DNA of 19,495 nt, taken from NCBI GenBank assembly GCA_003104895.1, contig PQAG01000010.1, forward strand, positions 4,704 through 24,198, in the 5' to 3' direction. The translations under genes and the position numbers were made by a program. This document shows, in pieces, positions 14,781 through 19,495 of the stretch. Under the pieces are notes generated by a model. The model searched no databases, had not been told where the DNA came from, and was given only the letters and a program-made list of their open reading frames with translations. Position 1 is the stretch's first letter; each line of letters opens with the position of its first letter. Source of the stretch: Nitrosomonadales bacterium (GTDB lineage Bacteria; Pseudomonadota; Gammaproteobacteria; Burkholderiales; Sulfuricellaceae).

Positions 14781-16436
14781 ATGACTCGCAATCCATCCGA
14801 TTATCCCGCGCTAACAAGATTCCATATGGCTTACCCTTCAGATTCTTCCATCATCGATGCACGTTCGAACAGCCAGCAGAGGAATTTGCGCTTCATTATT
14901 TGCGGAGGCGCCGATTCCGGCAAGAACACCCTGGCAGGGCGGCTGCCCTGCCACTCAATATCACTGTTCGATGGACAGTTGGTCCTGCTGGATGCCAGTT
15001 CAAAGAGGGCAGAAGTCCAGGGCGCCGGCAGCCCCGATTCCTCCTCCTTGGCTGATGAACTGAACGCGGATCAGGATCAGAGCGACGCCGCCCTGCGGCT
15101 CTTCTCTGCCGATGCGGCGGTTATCCTTGTCGACGCAAGCACAGGTATGCTCACCCTGGGCCGCCAGCATAGCCAGCTGATATCCCAGCTTGGCATCCGC
15201 AAGGTCATCCTGGCCATCAACAAGATGGATCTTGTGGCCTACTCGGAAGAGGTGTTCCAGCGCATCGTTGACGGCTTCCGCGGCTTCGCTCGCCAGATCG
15301 GCCTGGAACATTTCATTGCCATTCCACTTTCGGCCTTGCACGGCGGCAATATCGCAGAGCCCGGCGACAGCATGCCGTGGCACCACGGCGCCACTCTGAC
15401 GGCTTGTCTGGAATCGATGGAAGCCGGTATCCCGCGCGATGATGTCATTTCTGCAGCCAATGCGCCGGCAAGTGTGGCCGACCAGTTCGAAGCCACGATT
15501 ATCTGGATGCACGATGCCCCCATGCTGCCGGGCCGGCCCTATCTGCTCAAGCTCGGGGCCCAGACGGCTGCCGCCACCGTCACCGGCATCAAATACCAGG
15601 TGAATGCCGGTTCACCGGAGCGCCTGGCAGCAAAAAACCTGCAGAACAACGCCGTCGGTGTGTGCAACATCAGCGTCGACCGGCCGATCACCTTTGACGC
15701 CTATAAAGACAATCGGGATAGGGGCGGTTTCATCCTGATCGATCGCGAGAGCAACAATGCCGCCGGGCTTGGACTGCTGCACTTCGCCCTGCGCCGCGCC
15801 CAGAACATCTACATGCAGCAAGTCGATGTTGACAAGGCAAGCCGTGCGGAGAGCAAGGGACAAAAGCCCTGCATGCTGTGGTTCACCGGCCTTTCCGGCT
15901 CGGGCAAATCCACCATCGCCAATCTGGTTGAAAAGCGGCTGCACGCCATGGGCTGCCACACTTACCTGCTCGATGGCGACAACGTGCGCCACGGCCTGAA
16001 CAAGGACCTTGGCTTCACCGAGGCAGACCGGGTGGAAAACATCCGCCGAGTGGCGGAAGTAGGCAAGCTGATGGTGGATGCCGGCCTGATCGTACTGGTC
16101 GCGTTCATTTCTCCTTTCAGGTCTGAACGCCGCCTGGCGCGGGAACTGCTGGAAGAAGGCGAGTTTTTCGAGATATTTGTCGACGTCCCGCTTTCGATTG
16201 CGGAAGAACGCGATCCGAAAGGACTTTATCGCAAGGCCAGAAGCGGCCAGTTGAAAAATTTCACGGGAATCGACTCCCCTTACGAGGCCCCGCAAACACC
16301 CGAAATCCATCTCGACACAACTTCGATCTCGCCTGATCAGGCGGCCGAGCTGGTCGTGGCTGCTATCATGCACAAAACGGTCAGATCAGAGGCTTCAATT
16401 CAAACTCACCATTCGACGGTGGGATCTGGCGGCTGA
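14781..16436 (+). CDS. cysC: CysN/CysC fusion with eroded CysN half and intact APS kinase
   Basis: The C-terminal half (about 360-530) is a complete adenylylsulfate kinase, which phosphorylates APS to PAPS, the sulfate donor: Walker A GLSGSGKST (370-378), LLDGDNVRHGLN, ENIRRVAEVGKL, ISPFRSERR, FVDVPLSIAEERDPKGLYRKAR and FTGIDSPYE. The N-terminal part resembles CysN, the GTPase subunit of ATP sulfurylase, but is damaged. The P-loop reads GGADSGKNT (42-50), with Asn in place of Ser/Thr after GK. The stretch that should hold switch I (REQGITID) and DTPGHE is replaced by a short link near 95-111. The EF-Tu-like second domain is missing near 213. NKMD (147-150) and the third domain (EATIIWMHDAPMLPG, GGFILIDRESN) remain. 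No cysD is in the window. ATG 14781 lacks a clear ribosome site; ATG 14826 is possible. Confidence 0.88.
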   Translation: MTRNPSDYPALTRFHMAYPSDSSIIDARSNSQQRNLRFIICGGADSGKNTLAGRLPCHSISLFDGQLVLLDASSKRAEVQGAGSPDSSSLADELNADQDQSDAALRLFSADAAVILVDASTGMLTLGRQHSQLISQLGIRKVILAINKMDLVAYSEEVFQRIVDGFRGFARQIGLEHFIAIPLSALHGGNIAEPGDSMPWHHGATLTACLESMEAGIPRDDVISAANAPASVADQFEATIIWMHDAPMLPGRPYLLKLGAQTAAATVTGIKYQVNAGSPERLAAKNLQNNAVGVCNISVDRPITFDAYKDNRDRGGFILIDRESNNAAGLGLLHFALRRAQNIYMQQVDVDKASRAESKGQKPCMLWFTGLSGSGKSTIANLVEKRLHAMGCHTYLLDGDNVRHGLNKDLGFTEADRVENIRRVAEVGKLMVDAGLIVLVAFISPFRSERRLARELLEEGEFFEIFVDVPLSIAEERDPKGLYRKARSGQLKNFTGIDSPYEAPQTPEIHLDTTSISPDQAAELVVAAIMHKTVRSEASIQTHHSTVGSGG

Positions 16437-16521
16437 GTATTTGTCGGGAAAGCTTACACATGCAACTCCGGTTGACTGAGGTTTCTTGATATCCCATTGA
16501 TAAGAAAATAATAATTGTAAA

Positions 16522-16537
16522 TGGTGTGAAAATTGCT
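16522..16537 (+). promoter_or_regulatory. Sigma-54 (-24/-12) promoter of the small secreted protein gene
   Basis: TGGTGTGAAAATTGCT matches TGGCACG-N4-TTGCW at 9 of 12 specified positions with exact GG/GC spacing. The predicted start near 16548 leaves an 85-base leader. A TTTCTT/AAGAAA dyad lies just upstream and could be an activator site. Confidence 0.65.
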
Positions 16538-16632
16538 GTACATAAAGTCAGGTCATCAATAGATTTGCCAACGAGGCTCATTTCCATGCGAGGAATTGAC
16601 TCAGCATTATTCACTTGAAAGGAGAAACGGTT

Positions 16633-17037
16633 ATGAAGCGTCTGATGGTTACAAGTCTCGTTTTGCTCGCAGGGATTTCAGGCGGGGCAATGGCCGACTG
16701 CAACTCAAACACCAAAGTGACAGGCAGCAAGCTTAATCTTTTGATCACGGGCAATACAGTGTGTGCTGCGCGGGGTGCCGAAAAGTGGCAGGAGCAGCAT
16801 CGGGCAGGCGGTGCACTTTGGGATTTCAAGAAGGGTCCCACCGATAAGGTTGATCCAACAAAGCAGGTCGGAACTTGGAGCATCGCTTCGAACTCTGTTA
16901 CTTACTCCTATACCGGCGGACCGAGCTATACATACAGCGTCCATGGCCCTGAAGGTGGACCGTATAGCTTCTGTTCGAGTGGTGCCGAGATTGTAAGTGG
17001 TGCTATGTTCCTGCCAGGCAGTTCCAGTTGCCCCTGA
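16633..17037 (+). CDS. Small secreted four-cysteine protein of unknown function
   Basis: I do not recognise this 134-aa protein. It has a clear signal peptide (MKRLMVTSLVLLAGISGGAMA, cleavage after residue 21), and the mature part starts DCNSN. Four cysteines (23, 44, 114, 133) could make two disulfides. The middle is basic and amphipathic (about 45-80, with KWQEQHRAGGALWDF); the end is rich in Gly, Ser, Tyr and Thr with beta-type alternation (WSIASNSVTYSYTGG, YTYSVHG, YSFCSS). There is no PEP-CTERM tail and no other membrane segment, so it should be soluble in the periplasm or outside. ATG 16633 has AAAGGAG eight bases upstream; a TTG at 16615 is unlikely. It stands alone behind a sigma-54 promoter like that of epsB, so it is probably made together with the EPS machinery. 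Confidence 0.85.
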   Translation: MKRLMVTSLVLLAGISGGAMADCNSNTKVTGSKLNLLITGNTVCAARGAEKWQEQHRAGGALWDFKKGPTDKVDPTKQVGTWSIASNSVTYSYTGGPSYTYSVHGPEGGPYSFCSSGAEIVSGAMFLPGSSSCP

Positions 17038-17154
17038 GGCTGTGGCTTTCCCTGTTATGAATGCCGGAAGCGTGGTTTGGGTTTAGGCAGCAGTCATTTG
17101 GCTCCGCGTTTATTGCCAGCATGCAAATCCGGCGACATCTATTGTATTGAGCAG

Positions 17155-19495
17155 TTACTCCGAGGGAGCGTTCAGGATGGGGCGAGTATTGTTCCCGGCC
17201 CGTCCGCAGAACCACATTAGCAGCAGGAACACGAAGATCAGCCGAGGACTGTCCACCAGGCTGTCGAGGGTTCCTATCACGAGGAAGCCGGTGCTGGACG
17301 CCAGCATCGCGCCCGCCATCGAGTCGCCGTGCCAGGCGTCACGCCCGGCACGCCACAAGCCGGCCGCTGCGAACAGGACCAAGGCGGCAACTCCCAGCCA
17401 GCCCTGGTCGAACAGAACCTGGATGGGCAAACTCCAGATATGCCATGGCTTGTCGTTGTCGACGGTGAAGAACCACCGGTCCAGACCCCGCGAAAAATCC
17501 CCGTTGACCAGCAGGTCGTTCCCGTCCACTGCCTGCAAGCGCACGTTGTCCACATCCATCACGGCATGGGCATTGGCATTGTAGACCGACAGCTTGACGG
17601 GGCGAGTGGCATACCACGGGCCGCTTCCCACGTCACCCGATTGCATCTGGATCTGGACCGGCTGCCAGCTTCCGTTTCCTGTGACATCAACCGACTTGAA
17701 GGTGCAGCGCGCTGAGGTGAGCAGCCATTTCTCGCAGATCGATGCGGTGATTTGGCTTTCAGGCTGCTCGCTGCGGACGTTCAGGCTGAACGAATAATCA
17801 TGTTGTGGTTTTATCGTGACAAACTGCTCCATGTAGAGCGGGCTGCCCGAACCCAACCGGAGAAAGGTATTGCTGGCTTCTGCGCCCAAGCGGTAGCCGG
17901 CGGCTCGGCTTTTTTCGCCATGCCAGTAATGGGTTTCCGGATATCGGCCAATTCCCATCCCGAACAGTGCCGTGGGCCAGCCGGGGTCGCGCATCTGCAA
18001 TGCATCGCCCCAATGAACCAGACGTGCACCAAAATCTGCCCCGGTCCTTGACAGACGTTCCTGTGCGAATGGTCCTTTCAGGATCGGCAACGCCACGGCG
18101 AGAGCCAGTGCCGCAAGCACAAAAGCCGCCATGCCGTGTTTGAAAAACCTGTTGCACAACGCATTGCCAGATTTTGCCGTGAGCGCTAGCAGAGTGAGTG
18201 CCAGAGCGATGCCATAGGCAACGTAGCCAATGCGCGAGAAGGTGACCATCACCCCATAGGTAGCGCCAGCCAGCAACACGATACCGGCCAGCCTGGTTAT
18301 CCAGTTACGGCTCTCAAAGAGCAGCACCAGCAGGAATGGCAGCGACAGCGTCAGGTAGGTTTCGATATCGGCTCCGCCGGTATGCATCTGGGAGAAGGGG
18401 CCGGTCACCCGGTAAACGCCGGTGAAATTGAATAATCCTGGAAATAAGAAACGCTCCCAGACGATTACTGCCACCGTTCCAGCCAGGCCGCAAACCATCC
18501 CCCATGAAAAAAGCCTGCGAACATCATGTCCGGCGGATGCAAGGCGCCCGTGCAGGCCATATAACAGGAATGCCCAAAATGCACCTTTGGCGATGCGCAG
18601 CGCGTTATAGGGGCTGTAATAGCTGGCGAATGCGTTTGCCTCCGGTACCTGCCACGGCAGCAAGCCGCGGACGGCGCCGACTGCATAGGAAATGCCCAGC
18701 AAGGCCGCAAGGGAGAGGAACAGCAGGTCGTGTTTCGAATGGCGCGGGGCGGGGGGTAACCGGACATAAGCAACGGCGATGCTGGTCAAGAGAAGAAGAT
18801 CAAACTCGTCGAAATAGAAGCGCCCACTCCATGGGGCGAGGTCGAAAAGCGCCAGAGCGGCCGGGACAACGATGAGCAGAAACTGCGGACGGTGCCAGAT
18901 CAGGGCCGCATAGCCAGCCAGAAGCAGGCCGAGGAGGGCGGGCTGGGCGGGGAAAGTTGCCACGCCCCAGCCGGTACACGCCAGGGTTGCAATCAGTACG
19001 GAGTAACCTGTCCACGACGGTCTTTTGAGCATGGCAAGCGGCACTGCCGGCGCTGTCGCGTCCAATGTCTGGTCATCTATTGCTGGCGCCTTGGCCCTGG
19101 AAGCCTCCGTTTCGCCATCATCGAGCTGGCGGCGCATTGGCGGTGCGGCAGGCGTGTCATTGCGCTTCGGCGCCCCGGCGGACATTGCAGGGGCCGAGGC
19201 AAGGCGCATGGCCAGTTTCGCTGTTGCCCAGGCAGAAAACCCGGCGATGAGCAGGTTGGTAGGATCGGGGTGGAGCGTCTCAAGGAACAGCTTGCTCGTT
19301 TCCATGAATCCGGCTATCAGCGCTGCCAGCAGCATCGCCAGTCCCGGCGGATTCCAGGATGCCCAGGCCAGAATTCCTATGGGGGCGTACATCAGGCACA
19401 CGGATGCCAAGCTTAACAGCGCAGCCTGCTCAGTAGTGTAGTAATGGTAATAGAAGGGGAGAAAATGAATGCCGTTGAAGGCGTCCATGGCGGAG
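17155..19495 (-). CDS. VanZ-O-antigen polymerase/ligase fusion membrane protein with periplasmic insert (N-terminus beyond window)
   Basis: Polytopic inner-membrane protein, probably the polymerase or ligase of the EPS. The visible part begins within a VanZ-like domain (HFLPFYYHYYTTEQ, then YAPIGILAWASW and the HPDPTNLLIAG signature, about residues 8-83 from the ATG at 19488). VanZ domains normally start earlier and the frame stays open to the window edge, so the true start is probably outside. A hydrophilic Ala/Pro-rich linker (98-150) leads to a Wzy/WaaL-like region with many helices and a periplasmic loop containing GADFGARLVHWGDALQM. A beta-rich segment (about 537-678) with a carbohydrate-binding-module look (ending LLVNGDFSRGLDRWFF) is inserted before the last helices. 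It converges on the small secreted gene, with 117 bp between them and no clear terminator. Confidence 0.85.
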   Translation of the reverse strand, partial: SAMDAFNGIHFLPFYYHYYTTEQAALLSLASVCLMYAPIGILAWASWNPPGLAMLLAALIAGFMETSKLFLETLHPDPTNLLIAGFSAWATAKLAMRLASAPAMSAGAPKRNDTPAAPPMRRQLDDGETEASRAKAPAIDDQTLDATAPAVPLAMLKRPSWTGYSVLIATLACTGWGVATFPAQPALLGLLLAGYAALIWHRPQFLLIVVPAALALFDLAPWSGRFYFDEFDLLLLTSIAVAYVRLPPAPRHSKHDLLFLSLAALLGISYAVGAVRGLLPWQVPEANAFASYYSPYNALRIAKGAFWAFLLYGLHGRLASAGHDVRRLFSWGMVCGLAGTVAVIVWERFLFPGLFNFTGVYRVTGPFSQMHTGGADIETYLTLSLPFLLVLLFESRNWITRLAGIVLLAGATYGVMVTFSRIGYVAYGIALALTLLALTAKSGNALCNRFFKHGMAAFVLAALALAVALPILKGPFAQERLSRTGADFGARLVHWGDALQMRDPGWPTALFGMGIGRYPETHYWHGEKSRAAGYRLGAEASNTFLRLGSGSPLYMEQFVTIKPQHDYSFSLNVRSEQPESQITASICEKWLLTSARCTFKSVDVTGNGSWQPVQIQMQSGDVGSGPWYATRPVKLSVYNANAHAVMDVDNVRLQAVDGNDLLVNGDFSRGLDRWFFTVDNDKPWHIWSLPIQVLFDQGWLGVAALVLFAAAGLWRAGRDAWHGDSMAGAMLASSTGFLVIGTLDSLVDSPRLIFVFLLLMWFCGRAGNNTRPILNAPSE

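Noticed and set aside
16633..17037. PEP-CTERM substrate candidate
   Set aside because: The small secreted protein ends in GSSSCP without a PEP motif, hydrophobic segment or basic tail.

Overview
The window looks like part of a betaproteobacterial chromosome, probably Nitrosomonadales-like. This is inferred from gene content and protein style, not from a marker gene. It carries most of an exopolysaccharide locus of the exosortase A (XrtA/PEP-CTERM) type: the PrsK histidine kinase, the PrsR sigma-54 activator, the PrsT TPR lipoprotein, the locus-specific priming glycosyltransferase (EpsB-like, TIGR03013 type) and the exosortase-associated N-acyl transferase. The exosortase, the Wzx/Wza/Wzc parts and any PEP-CTERM substrate are not in the window.

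Left arm (minus strand, 6267 down to 57): tviB-like UDP-HexNAc 6-dehydrogenase, tviC-like UDP-HexNAc 4-epimerase, prsT, then after a 201-bp gap the acyltransferase. The first three look like one operon supplying a uronic amino sugar (UDP-GalNAcA type). The acyltransferase carries an in-frame 48-bp tandem duplication in its core motif.

Centre (6268-7905): a 480-bp divergent intergenic region contains a 227-bp MITE-like element with 18-bp inverted ends, a 4-bp target duplication and a nested 53-bp tandem repeat. A secreted trypsin-like protease follows, then a 342-bp regulatory region with a good sigma-54 promoter and a perfect 14-bp palindrome.

Right arm (plus strand, 7906 to 17037): epsB-like transferase, prsK, prsR, an asparagine-synthase-like ATP-dependent ligase with an eroded glutaminase half, a CysN/CysC fusion whose CysN half is eroded while CysC is intact, and a small secreted four-cysteine protein of unknown function behind a second sigma-54 promoter. 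On the minus strand at the right edge is a VanZ-O-antigen polymerase/ligase fusion with a beta-rich periplasmic insert. It runs off the window.

How it fits together (inference): PrsK/PrsR sense an unknown signal and switch on sigma-54 promoters. Candidates lie before epsB-prsK-prsR, before the small secreted protein and, more weakly, before tviB. The enzymes point to an acidic polymer containing HexNAcA, perhaps amidated and sulfated (PAPS from CysC). The most unusual items are the two enzymes with decayed partner domains, the internal duplication in the acyltransferase, and the orphan secreted protein that shares promoter and leader blocks with the EPS operon.
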